Shown here: one piece after another, positions 38,889 to 47,068 of the stretch | How the letters are laid out: each line of letters starts with the position of its first letter | How positions within the stretch are numbered: the first letter of the stretch is position 1 | Assembly (NCBI GenBank): GCA_017853885.1 | Contig: JAFMIR010000021.1 | Coordinates: 1 to 64,000 of the forward strand | From: Prosthecobacter sp. | Lineage (GTDB): Bacteria; Verrucomicrobiota; Verrucomicrobiia; Verrucomicrobiales; Verrucomicrobiaceae | DNA length: 64,000 nucleotides | Reading direction: 5' to 3' | The notes under the pieces: generated by a model | The model's input: the letters and a program-made list of their open reading frames with translations, nothing else | The model's database searches: none | What the model was told of the DNA's origin: nothing | Translations under genes and position numbers: made by a program

Positions 38889-39000
38889 GGCAGCCTCTCG
38901 AAACGCCAATTGTGGCTCGTCTTTTCGATAGGTTGAAAAAGTTGCTGGCAAGACCTGCTGCCAAGCGTTTCATAGGCTTTCGTTCACCAAATATCTTCTT

Positions 39001-39636
39001 ATGCGCCCTCTTTTTGTTCTATTCACGCTTGTCTCCTATTCTATCGCCGCCGATCCAGTGCCGCTCACGCTAGCCGATTTCACCAATGTGAAAGGCGAAG
39101 CCCCCAGTGGTGGGTGGCAATCTGAAGGAAAGGATGTCATCCACCTCGCTGGCAAGGGTGGCGGCAACCTGATCTCAAAAAAGGAATACAAGAACTTCGT
39201 CCTCGAATGGGAGTGGAAACTCAACCCGAAGGGCAATAACGGCATCAAATACTGGGTGACCCAAATCGGCGGAAAGGAATGGCTTGGCATCGAGTATCAA
39301 ATGATCGACGACAGCGGCCATCCGGACGGCCTTAAGGGAGGAAGCCACACCACGGCATCTATCTATGACATCAAGTCACCGGTTAATGGCAAAAACGTGA
39401 AACCTGCAGGTGAATGGAATAGCAGCAAGATCATCGTCAAAGACGGTCAGTTGCAACACTGGCTTAACGGAGAACTCGCCACCGAGGCTGACACCACCGC
39501 GCCGGAGTGGAAAGAAAGAATCGCAAAGAGTAAATTCAAGAACAAGAAAGACTTTGCCCCTGGCCAAGGCAAGATCATGCTCACGGAGCATGGGGATGAG
39601 ACTTGGTTCCGCAACCTCCGCGTCACGGCAAATTGA
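39001..39636 (+). CDS. DUF1080 (3-keto-disaccharide hydrolase-like) exported protein
   Basis: A 211-residue protein with a signal peptide (MRPLFVLFTLVSYSIAAD). The body has the DUF1080 jelly-roll features: KEYKNFVLEWEWKLNPKGNN, GIKYWVTQIGGKEWLGIEYQ, and a C-terminal ITLTEHG-like repeat (KIMLTEHGDETWFRN). Members bind or cleave glycans in the periplasm; catalysis here is unproven. Confidence 0.85.
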   Translation: MRPLFVLFTLVSYSIAADPVPLTLADFTNVKGEAPSGGWQSEGKDVIHLAGKGGGNLISKKEYKNFVLEWEWKLNPKGNNGIKYWVTQIGGKEWLGIEYQMIDDSGHPDGLKGGSHTTASIYDIKSPVNGKNVKPAGEWNSSKIIVKDGQLQHWLNGELATEADTTAPEWKERIAKSKFKNKKDFAPGQGKIMLTEHGDETWFRNLRVTAN

Positions 39637-39663
39637 TGAGAAAAACCTAGGTAGGCAACCGAC

Positions 39664-40038
39664 TCACCTTTCCACCGGCTTGCCAGAAGCTTCCCAGCCT
39701 CCAAAACCGTCATCCAAGTGGATGAGTTTGGTGAAGCCGATTTGCTCAAAAAACTTCAACGCCCGCCTGCTGCGTCCACCAGCTTGGCAGTGGACTAGGG
39801 TGGGTTTGGTCTTGTCGAGGGCAGCAAGCCGCTTCTCAAAATCATCCCCCATGATGTCAATGTTTTTAGCCCCCGGGATGTGGCCTTGCTTAAATTCATC
39901 GGCAGTGCGTACATCCACAATGACCACCTTTCCTTCAGCAATGATTTGAGCGGCCTCAGCTGCTTGGACGTGTTGGGGGGAGTCAGCGGCAAAGGCGATT
40001 GCAGTAAATAGAGACAGAACAAAAAGAGTATTTTTCAT
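39664..40038 (-). CDS. Exported rhodanese-like protein
   Basis: A 124-residue single rhodanese domain behind a signal peptide (MKNTLFVLSLFTAIAFA). The catalytic cysteine lies in TLVHCQAGGRSRRAL, with the preceding VVIVDVRTADEFKQGHIPGA typical of the family. It probably handles sulfane sulfur or acts as a periplasmic sulfurtransferase. It lies 130 bp downstream of rpmF but behind that gene's terminator. Confidence 0.88.
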   Translation of the reverse strand: MKNTLFVLSLFTAIAFAADSPQHVQAAEAAQIIAEGKVVIVDVRTADEFKQGHIPGAKNIDIMGDDFEKRLAALDKTKPTLVHCQAGGRSRRALKFFEQIGFTKLIHLDDGFGGWEASGKPVER

Positions 40039-40090
40039 GGTGTGTCTCGGTGAAGACGGCCTCACTCCACTGATCTTGCGGTTTGTCGAG

Positions 40091-40132
40091 CAAAACAAAC
40101 ACCCCGCGGCCTATACTGCCCACGGGGTGTTT
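40091..40132 (-). terminator. Intrinsic terminator of the coaD-yceD-rpmF unit
   Basis: A perfect 10-bp stem (40097-40106 with 40123-40132) lies 35 bp after the rpmF stop. On the minus strand it is followed by TTTGTTTTGC. This separates rpmF from the rhodanese gene. Confidence 0.8.
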
Positions 40133-40167
40133 CAAAAGGGTTCCGGCTAACAGAAGCCTGAGGCGTT

Positions 40168-40356
40168 TTACGATTCGCCGGCCACCTTGCTGATAACCTG
40201 ACGACCGCGGTAGTAACCGCAGGATGGGCAGGCGACGTGTCCCGGAACGGAACTGCCGCACTCGGGGCAGGATTTCAGCACGGGCGCTTTCCAGCGGCTC
40301 GCGCCCTGACGCATGCGTTGACGGCTTTTGGATTGTCTGCGCTTCGGATTGGCCAT
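40168..40356 (-). CDS. rpmF: Ribosomal protein L32
   Basis: A 62-residue bL32 protein. It opens MANPKRRQSKSRQRMRQG and carries two Cys pairs (CPECG and CPSCG) that bind zinc. It follows yceD by 15 bp, the conserved yceD-rpmF order found widely in bacteria. Further ribosomal proteins are not in the window. Confidence 0.97.
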   Translation of the reverse strand: MANPKRRQSKSRQRMRQGASRWKAPVLKSCPECGSSVPGHVACPSCGYYRGRQVISKVAGES

Positions 40357-40371
40357 GAGAAGTATCGGAGT

Positions 40372-40851
40372 TTAATTGAGTTGATTCAGAGCATCCCAAG
40401 CACCGCGGCCCGCGTTTTCAGTCTCCGCCGCCACCGTCTCAGGCGCAGGCTCGAACTTTCCTTCGGCGGGGCACTTGCGGGAGCGGACATTGCCGCCCTC
40501 GCAGCGGGGATAGCTCGGAAGGGCAAGCAGTGTATCTTCCCGGATCGTATCCGTCAAGTTGATCGTTCCTTTCGATTCGATGGGTATTTCCGCCACGTAG
40601 TCCTCGACCAGCAAGCGATGATCGAAGGACTGTAGACAGCGCCCGCATTCCAGGCGGAAGGTAGCGTCCAGCCGGCCGGTCACCACAATATCATCCCCGT
40701 CTTTTGCTAGGTGCAGCTCATATTTTAAGGGCAAAACGGCCTGCACTGCATCCTGCGGTTGCAGGCCGAAAAAGGACGTCGGCTCGGTCCCGGCGATGTC
40801 CTTGCCCTCCTCGGGGAGATTTCTCAAATCGATATGAAAAGGGTGATGCAT
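40372..40851 (-). CDS. yceD: YceD/DUF177 family protein
   Basis: A 159-residue protein of the YceD (DUF177) family, linked to 23S rRNA accumulation and almost always upstream of rpmF. The C-rich segment FRLECGRCLQSFDHRLLVED is the family signature. Fourteen bp separate it from coaD upstream. The ATG at 40851 (MHHPFHIDLRNLPEEGKD) is preferred to the longer frame, which overlaps coaD. Confidence 0.9.
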   Translation of the reverse strand: MHHPFHIDLRNLPEEGKDIAGTEPTSFFGLQPQDAVQAVLPLKYELHLAKDGDDIVVTGRLDATFRLECGRCLQSFDHRLLVEDYVAEIPIESKGTINLTDTIREDTLLALPSYPRCEGGNVRSRKCPAEGKFEPAPETVAAETENAGRGAWDALNQLN

Positions 40852-40864
40852 CACAAAAAGGGTG

Positions 40865-41341
40865 TTAGGCGAATTTCTGCCGCAAGGCGGCGACCACATT
40901 GGCAGGAGCAAACGAGTCAATATTCCCACCAAGACGTCCGATCTCCTTGACGAGCCGGCTGCTAATGTAAGTAAACTCCTCCCGAGGCATCAAGAAGAGC
41001 GTTTCAAGATTTGGCTCCAATTTCCGGTTCATCAGGGCCAATTGGAACTCAAACTCAAAGTCCGAAACGGCACGCAATCCGCGAACAAGGGCGCAGGCAC
41101 CGTTTTCCCGGGCAAAATTGACCAGCAGGCCCTCGAAAGGCATCACGTCTAAGTTGGCGATTCCCTTTGTGGCCTCCTTGATGAGCGCCACACGCTCCGC
41201 CACCGAGAAAACGCTGTTCTTGGCGTTGTCACGAGCCACGGCCACGATGAGACGGTCAAAAAGCCCCGCCGCCCGCTGGATCACATCAAGGTGACCATTC
41301 GTTATGGGGTCAAAACTGCCGGGATAGATGGCGAGGCGCAT
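40865..41341 (-). CDS. coaD: Phosphopantetheine adenylyltransferase CoaD
   Basis: A 158-residue nucleotidyltransferase of coenzyme A synthesis. The motif YPGSFDPITNGHLD (HxGH type) opens the protein and TYISSRLVKEI closes the active site. First gene of a coaD-yceD-rpmF unit. The ATG at 41341 gives the family-typical N-terminus; the longer frame is not supported. The promoter should lie between 41341 and the divergent fabG-like gene. Confidence 0.96.
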   Translation of the reverse strand: MRLAIYPGSFDPITNGHLDVIQRAAGLFDRLIVAVARDNAKNSVFSVAERVALIKEATKGIANLDVMPFEGLLVNFARENGACALVRGLRAVSDFEFEFQLALMNRKLEPNLETLFLMPREEFTYISSRLVKEIGRLGGNIDSFAPANVVAALRQKFA

Positions 41342-41409
41342 GAGGGTAATGGAAGTGAATGTAGGCGGACTTTGAAAATCTGGCAATCACAGCCTAAGAA
41401 AGACCTCAC

Positions 41410-42126
41410 ATGCTTCGAAACATTCTTATTACCGGTGCCAATGGCACGCTTGGCCTCGCTATCGCGGAATACTTTCTCGCTCACGAGCCAGATGCCATCA
41501 TTCACCTAGGCGTACGCAAGAGCCGTGAACGTGCAGCAAGTCTCGTCGAGCGCTTCCCCGAGCGTGCAAGGCTTGTGACGCTCGAAATCACGGATCCGGT
41601 AGCTTGGCAGACCACCATTGACTCTATCGGCACGCTTGATGTGCTGGTCAACAACGCCGGATTCCACGACGACGCCCTGCTAGCCAACATGAAGCTCGAT
41701 CAATGGTCCCGAGTGCTCGACGGCAATCTCAGTTCCGTCTTCAACGGCTGCCAGGCGGCGCTTTCAGTAATGATGCGCCAGCGTAGAGGCCGCATCATCA
41801 ACATCGCTTCCCTCAGCGCCTCCCATCCACCCGCGGGCCAAACAAACTACGCGGCTGCCAAAGCAGGCGTTGTCGGCCTCACGAAAAGCCTGGCGAAGGA
41901 ATCTGCCAGGCTCGGCATCACGGTGAATGCTGTGCTGCCAGGCTACATTGAGGGCGGGCTGCCAGCGGAATGGAACGAGGAGCATCTCAAAAGTCTGAAG
42001 ATGCAGCTTCCGATGCGGCGCTTCGCTCGTCCTGAAGAAGTCGCCACGGCGGTTTTCTTTCTTGCCAGCCCGGAGGCAAGCTATATCACTGGAACCGCTC
42101 TCCCCATTGACGGAGGGATGATTTGA
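41410..42126 (+). CDS. fabG: FabG-like short-chain dehydrogenase
   Basis: A 238-residue Rossmann-fold reductase. The cofactor site is ITGANGTLGLAIA, with LVNNAGFHD, and the catalytic Ser-Tyr-Lys lie in IASLSASHP and QTNYAAAKAGV. The C-terminus AYITGTALPIDGGMI-type end matches 3-oxoacyl-ACP reductases. It is followed 33 bp later by an acyl carrier protein gene, suggesting an ACP-bound substrate in a special lipid or polyketide pathway rather than housekeeping fatty acid synthesis. Confidence 0.88.
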   Translation: MLRNILITGANGTLGLAIAEYFLAHEPDAIIHLGVRKSRERAASLVERFPERARLVTLEITDPVAWQTTIDSIGTLDVLVNNAGFHDDALLANMKLDQWSRVLDGNLSSVFNGCQAALSVMMRQRRGRIINIASLSASHPPAGQTNYAAAKAGVVGLTKSLAKESARLGITVNAVLPGYIEGGLPAEWNEEHLKSLKMQLPMRRFARPEEVATAVFFLASPEASYITGTALPIDGGMI

Positions 42127-42159
42127 AAATCGTGCCGCCCATCCCTTTCAGACCGCCAC

Positions 42160-42420
42160 ATGTCCATTCGTCAGCGCATCAAAGAACTGCTCATTGCTGA
42201 GCTCATGCTCGATCTTCAGGCCTCCGACATCGGCGATGAAACACCGCTTTTCGGGCCTGCCGGTGTTGGTCTTGACTCCGTGGATGCCCTGCAATTGGTC
42301 GTGATGCTCGAAAAGCATTTTGGCTTTAAGATGGCCGACCAAGAGCAGGCAAAAAAGATCCTTCAATCGGTGGATTCCATCGCACTAGCCTTGGGAAAAG
42401 CCGATGGTGAGGCGACTTAG
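42160..42420 (+). CDS. Acyl carrier protein
   Basis: An 86-residue helical carrier protein. The phosphopantetheine serine is in GVGLDSVDALQLVVML, the DSxxxL signature with Asp before Ser. It is more divergent than the housekeeping AcpP, and lies between the fabG-like reductase and a membrane flippase-like gene, so it probably serves a dedicated pathway. Confidence 0.88.
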   Translation: MSIRQRIKELLIAELMLDLQASDIGDETPLFGPAGVGLDSVDALQLVVMLEKHFGFKMADQEQAKKILQSVDSIALALGKADGEAT

Positions 42421-42423
42421 GAT

Positions 42424-43443
42424 GTGAAGCGCAAGTTCACCATCGCCCTGAGGATCGGGATCAGCTTGACGCTGGTTACTTTGCTTTTTCGTGAGCACGA
42501 TTTCAGCACCCAGATTGCTCCTCGGCTGATTTCCCTGCTCGAAAACTGGCCTTGGGTGATCTGTGGACTCTTTTCAGCATTCATGAGCCTACTGGCTTGT
42601 GCCACTCGATGGCATGTCATTCTGCGAGGCTGTGCACCACAGGTTTCTTGGCGGACACTGGCACGGACAGAGATCGTCGCTGCCTTTTTCAACATCTCCT
42701 CGATTGGCGTGATTGGAGGGGATACCTACAAAATCATGTCCGTCACCCGGAGACTGCGGGGACAAGCTCCGCAGGTGGGCGTATCTCTCATGCTAGACCA
42801 TGTGGCCGGTTTTGTGGCTGTGGGTCTGCTATTCTTCAGTTGCTTTGCCGCCATTTGGCCCCGCTGGGAGGCACTGGGGCACGATGCCAAGCTACTGCTG
42901 ACCGGATTCAGCGGTTTCATGGGCGTCTCATTCATCGGGATGATCATCTCTTGGATCACGTTCAAGCCAAAGGTGCTTGCTTGGGGCAAGCAAACCTTCC
43001 CACGTATTCTGGGAACTCCCTTCTTTGAGAGAATCTCCAGCATACTCACCACGGTGCATGATGTGATCCTTGTGCTTTGGCGCAGAGCACTCGGTAGCAT
43101 CTTGGTCTCAATCGCTGTGTATGGTTTTCTGTTCTTCACTTTTTACTGCGCCCTGCGTGCTGTAGGTGCACATGCACCGCTCCTCGATGTGATGACCGCG
43201 ATGCCTGTCGTCGATGCCTCGGCCACGCTGCCGATCTCTCTTTCTGGAATCGGAGTCCGGGAAAAGACATTCGAAGCACTGCTCTCGAGCTTTGCCGGTG
43301 TGCCGGAGTCTGCCTGCATATCAGCCGCTTTTGTCGGGTGGCTCTTCACGATCTTTTGGGGACTCATCGGAGGAGGAATTTTCCTGAAAGGCGATGAGCG
43401 CCCCGTTGTGTCGCATGGATCCACCCCAACGACAATCTTCTGA
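42424..43443 (+). CDS. UPF0104/LPG-synthase-type membrane protein
   Basis: A 339-residue integral membrane protein with about eight hydrophobic helices. The pattern (RWHVILRGCAPQVSWRTLAR; FFNISSIGVIGGDTYKIMSV; LPISLSGIGVREKTFEALL) matches the lysylphosphatidylglycerol synthase transmembrane/UPF0104 family, some of which flip or modify lipids or glycans. It begins with a GTG 3 bp after the carrier protein gene's stop, so the three genes are probably one transcript. Confidence 0.8.
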   Translation: MKRKFTIALRIGISLTLVTLLFREHDFSTQIAPRLISLLENWPWVICGLFSAFMSLLACATRWHVILRGCAPQVSWRTLARTEIVAAFFNISSIGVIGGDTYKIMSVTRRLRGQAPQVGVSLMLDHVAGFVAVGLLFFSCFAAIWPRWEALGHDAKLLLTGFSGFMGVSFIGMIISWITFKPKVLAWGKQTFPRILGTPFFERISSILTTVHDVILVLWRRALGSILVSIAVYGFLFFTFYCALRAVGAHAPLLDVMTAMPVVDASATLPISLSGIGVREKTFEALLSSFAGVPESACISAAFVGWLFTIFWGLIGGGIFLKGDERPVVSHGSTPTTIF

Positions 43444-43536
43444 ACACCAACACGCGATCGCTTTTAGCTGCCTAAACCTGAGCTTTTTATCTCGCAGGAG
43501 ATACCAAAGCACCAGCGTTTACCCATACCAACCTTC

Positions 43537-44916
43537 ATGAACAAGCCGACTGATATACAGATCTCCACCGCCGAAATTCACTTCCTTTCCTCACCGATGC
43601 GTGTGCCGCTCAAATTCGGTCCCGAGACGGTGACGAGCGCTGTTTTTCTCCGTGTGAAAGTCACCGTGCATGATGACAAAGGCCGCGAAGCCATCGGCTG
43701 GGGTGAAACACCCCTCAGTGTATCATGGGTCTGGCCCAGCACACTCAGCGTGGCCGTGAGAACGCAACGCATGAAGAACTTCTCCGAGCTGCTCGCGCAA
43801 AAGATCGTCAGCAGCGGGCTATGCGGGCACCCGATGGAGATCGGCCAAGATTTCATCCACGGTGAACTAGCGGCAGCCACTGAACAATCCAACACCATCG
43901 CTGGTGGCGATCCCATGCCGTATCTGGGCTCACTCGTGGCTTTCAGCGCTTTCGACATCGCCATCCACGATGCGTTTGGCCGCCTGCACGAGCGCGATAT
44001 CTACTCTTGTTACAACGCTGAATTCATGAATCGTGATCTTGCCGCCTTCATCACACCAGAAGAAGGCAGCGGCCTCAGTTTTCGTGGAAAGCACCCGCAA
44101 GACTTCCTCGTCATGAAAGCGCCGAAACAACTACCCGTGTGGCATCTCGTCGGTGGGGTCGATGCGCTCGAGGCCTGTGACCTAACCGGCAGCGAACCCA
44201 AAGATGCACATCCAGTGCTACTCGCAGATTGGATTCAGCGTGACGGACTTCAATGCCTCAAAGTCAAACTTCGCGGCACCGATGCGGCATGGGACTACGA
44301 GCGCATGGTCCGCGTGGGGCGCATCGGCTTCGCTAACGGCGTCCGCTGGCTCAGCGCCGACTTCAACTGCACGGTCCAAGAGCCAGCCTATGTCAATACG
44401 ATCATGGACAAGCTCCTACGCGATGAACCGGAGATCTACGCCCGCACTCTTTATGTCGAACAACCCTTCCCCTACGACCTCGAAGCCAATCAGATCGATG
44501 TAAGAAGCGTTTCCGCCCGCAAACCGCTCTTCCTTGATGAGAGCGCACACGACTGGGAATTCGTCCGTCTCGGACGCCGACTTGGCTGGAGTGGCGTGGC
44601 ATTGAAAACCTGCAAAACACAGACGGGAGCACTGCTGAGCCTCTGCTGGGCCAAGGCTCACGGCATGCCCCTCATGGTGCAGGATCTAACCAATCCGATG
44701 CTGGCGATGATCCCTCACGTACGGCTGGCCGCGCACGCGGACACGATTCAGGGAGTTGAGTGCAATGCGATGCAATTTTACCCTGATGCCTCCATTCCCG
44801 AAGAAGCCGTTCACCCCGGCCTCTACCGTCGACATGACGGCATTGTGGATCTAAGCACTTTGCGCGGCCATGGCTTTGGTTACCGCGAGAACGAGATGAG
44901 GCGTGAACTGATTTAA
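43537..44916 (+). CDS. Enolase superfamily (muconate lactonising subgroup-like) enzyme
   Basis: A 459-residue enzyme with the mandelate racemase/muconate cycloisomerase fold. Visible catalytic features are a KxK pair in CLKVKLRG, metal ligands in WLSADFNC, VEQPFPYDLE and LFLDESAHDW, and a C-terminal ALKTCKTQTG lysine. The layout fits the MLE/dipeptide epimerase side of the superfamily. It is longer than usual at the N-terminus. The substrate is unknown. No partner gene is adjacent. Confidence 0.82.
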   Translation: MNKPTDIQISTAEIHFLSSPMRVPLKFGPETVTSAVFLRVKVTVHDDKGREAIGWGETPLSVSWVWPSTLSVAVRTQRMKNFSELLAQKIVSSGLCGHPMEIGQDFIHGELAAATEQSNTIAGGDPMPYLGSLVAFSAFDIAIHDAFGRLHERDIYSCYNAEFMNRDLAAFITPEEGSGLSFRGKHPQDFLVMKAPKQLPVWHLVGGVDALEACDLTGSEPKDAHPVLLADWIQRDGLQCLKVKLRGTDAAWDYERMVRVGRIGFANGVRWLSADFNCTVQEPAYVNTIMDKLLRDEPEIYARTLYVEQPFPYDLEANQIDVRSVSARKPLFLDESAHDWEFVRLGRRLGWSGVALKTCKTQTGALLSLCWAKAHGMPLMVQDLTNPMLAMIPHVRLAAHADTIQGVECNAMQFYPDASIPEEAVHPGLYRRHDGIVDLSTLRGHGFGYRENEMRRELI

Positions 44917-44989
44917 TTCAATCTGGAGAATATACATCTCCTCACACTAGAGGTGCGCGCGCAGAACCTTAAACAGCTGCAACCTGCGC

Positions 44990-45019
44990 AAAAAAAGCCG
45001 GAGCAACAGCACTCCGGCT
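44990..45019 (-). terminator. Intrinsic terminator of the TIM-barrel isomerase gene
   Basis: An 8-bp stem (44996-45003 with 45012-45019) is followed on the minus strand by a TTTTTT run (44991-44996). It lies about 30 bp past the stop of the isomerase gene. Confidence 0.8.
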
Positions 45020-45047
45020 CAGAAAGCATTCCAACGCGACGTTGAGG

Positions 45048-45893
45048 TTATTTCGCAGGCTTCCAGTTCTTCACAAAATCCATGCACAGGCTAATCTCTG
45101 GCACACTTGTCTCCCAATTGTGCTCGTATTCACAGTGCAGCGGGCCGGGATAACCTTGAGCGGCATATTCAGCGAGGATGCCGGCGATGTTGCTCTTCCC
45201 TTGACCGAAGGGAAGATCGTGTGCCTTCACATTGCCGAATTCATTCAGGTCTTTCATATGACTGTCAAAAATGCGCCCTTTGAGGATTTTGATGCACTCC
45301 ACGGGGTCCAAACCACTGCGCACCCAATGGCCCACGTCGGCACAAGCCCCCATACGTGGATCGCGGTTCTTAACTAGATCCAGAACATAGCTCGGATCCC
45401 AGAATAGGTAAGCACGGTCGAGTGGGCGCTTCGGATGATTGTGAATAGCCATCTTGATGTCGAATTCCTTTACCAGCGCTTCAATGCCATCGAGTCCAGC
45501 CACATCCGGCTCGGTGACGACGATGCTGATGCTAACCTTTTTGCAGAACTCAAACACCTTGCGATCCTGAGCGGCATCTTTGCCCAGTTTCACGACACCA
45601 TAGCCGACGGCTGTCAAACCCTTGGCTTCAAGATGCTTCATCACTTTGTCAATCATCTCGGGCGTTGCGTTGTGATCCCACTTTGCCGTATCATCAAATT
45701 TTTGACCAGGGTAAAACTCGATGGTCTTGCCGCCAGCTTGGGCTGTCTTGTCAATGGCCTCGAAAACCGTGTACAAACGAAAGCTGTAAGCTTGGCAGCC
45801 GGCATAGAATTGGCCCACTTTGGCTTTCTCAGGTATTGGTGCCGCCAAACAGGATGCTGCGGCAAAAAGGAAGGAAACAATGATGGTTTTCAT
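45048..45893 (-). CDS. Exported sugar phosphate isomerase/epimerase (TIM barrel)
   Basis: A 281-residue AP-endonuclease-2-type TIM barrel with a signal peptide (MKTIIVSFLFAAASCLAA). Family segments are FYAGCQAYSFRLYTVFEAID, KMAIHNHPKRPL (metal His), GACADVGHWVRSGLDP and HCEYEHNWE. Such exported isomerase-like proteins are abundant in Verrucomicrobia and Planctomycetes and are thought to act on sugars. Confidence 0.88.
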   Translation of the reverse strand: MKTIIVSFLFAAASCLAAPIPEKAKVGQFYAGCQAYSFRLYTVFEAIDKTAQAGGKTIEFYPGQKFDDTAKWDHNATPEMIDKVMKHLEAKGLTAVGYGVVKLGKDAAQDRKVFEFCKKVSISIVVTEPDVAGLDGIEALVKEFDIKMAIHNHPKRPLDRAYLFWDPSYVLDLVKNRDPRMGACADVGHWVRSGLDPVECIKILKGRIFDSHMKDLNEFGNVKAHDLPFGQGKSNIAGILAEYAAQGYPGPLHCEYEHNWETSVPEISLCMDFVKNWKPAK

Positions 45894-45964
45894 GGACTAG
45901 TTGGAACGTCAATGTGGAGCTTTCCTTGCGGAAAGGAAAGACGGAGTGTCAAAACCTGCCATAA

Positions 45965-47068
45965 TCAGTCCACATTCACTGACTGCGCTTTAGGTGGCTG
46001 GCGGTCAAAATCGATCCACTGCCGAACCTCCGCCCAAAAAGCCTCCGTCGGTAGCGCAAACGTCGTCACTCGGTCCACGCGAGCGATATTGATGCCAACG
46101 ACACTGCCATCGAGCATAAACAGGGGGCCGCCCATGTCCGCTGGGACAAGCGGCAGGTCGTGTTGAAGCACATCGGGGAAATTGTCCGTGCGCAGCGAGA
46201 TGCCACCATTGGCAAAATCCTCACCTTCCCAGTTTTGCAGAACCTTGGTGCGGCTGGCCAAGCGAACCCGGGAGGCCAGCGTTTTCCCTTCACGCAAGTA
46301 GCGCACTTCTACAACCTCCCCTGGCTGGCGTTTGGAGACGATTTCATGCACACGTTTGAACTGCTCAACACGCTCATCTCCAATCGCCACAATCACATCT
46401 TCCGCCATCAATCCTGCAGCTTCAGCCGGGCTGTCGGTCGCGATGCTCACAATGCGCACCCCCTTCCCATTCTTCGACTGCTTTTCGTCCATGCGCACCC
46501 CAAGAGCTGCGCCTAAGCCGGGCACGCGGCGGCGGTTGGCGCTCACAATCCCAATGCGCAGTGCCCTATTTTTTCCCGATCCGCTGCAAAGCCACTGCCC
46601 ATGAGCTAGCGAACGCGTGCCTCCAAAGTTCGCGGCTTTCAAACCCGTCACGCCAATGGCTTGCGCTAGAAGGAGGTCCATGCGCGAGTCTCTACGGATC
46701 TCACGCAAACCAGCCGCACGGCCATTAACGAGCTTCACATGCATGTGCTTGAGCTCCGGAAGCTCACTTGCCTTCATCAGCACATAGCCATCCCCGTCAA
46801 CGATGGTGGCGGCGCAAACAGTTTTTCCCTGCGAATCCTCAATATGCACCACGCAGGCGAGCGCCGCCGGAAAAAACTCGTTCAACACGGCCAAGGTGTG
46901 ATGACCATTTGTTCGATCTTCCAGTGGCAGTGTGGGACGCGAAGGCTGAGCATGAACCGCGAGAGCGGAAAGCAGTAAACCTAGCCATGCCAAAGGACCG
47001 AGCACAGTCACACGCCATGCAGCATGTGAAGCCAATCCAATCGATAATTCGAATGAATGGCCCATCAT
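45965..47068 (-). CDS. Inactive HtrA-like protein with PDZ nested in the protease fold
   Basis: A 367-residue exported protein. It has a hydrophobic segment near residues 22-40, then a trypsin-like N-terminal half. Where active relatives have the catalytic His, this protein reads GYVLMKASEL (Ser101 in its place). Asp131 is kept (SRMDLLLAQ). A PDZ domain (about 185-272) follows, and only then comes PADMGGPLF, where Met312 replaces the catalytic Ser, and the final strands. So two of three catalytic residues are lost and the PDZ domain interrupts the protease fold. It overlaps the active HtrA gene by 4 bp, and probably modulates it or binds substrates. Confidence 0.8.
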   Translation of the reverse strand: MMGHSFELSIGLASHAAWRVTVLGPLAWLGLLLSALAVHAQPSRPTLPLEDRTNGHHTLAVLNEFFPAALACVVHIEDSQGKTVCAATIVDGDGYVLMKASELPELKHMHVKLVNGRAAGLREIRRDSRMDLLLAQAIGVTGLKAANFGGTRSLAHGQWLCSGSGKNRALRIGIVSANRRRVPGLGAALGVRMDEKQSKNGKGVRIVSIATDSPAEAAGLMAEDVIVAIGDERVEQFKRVHEIVSKRQPGEVVEVRYLREGKTLASRVRLASRTKVLQNWEGEDFANGGISLRTDNFPDVLQHDLPLVPADMGGPLFMLDGSVVGINIARVDRVTTFALPTEAFWAEVRQWIDFDRQPPKAQSVNVD

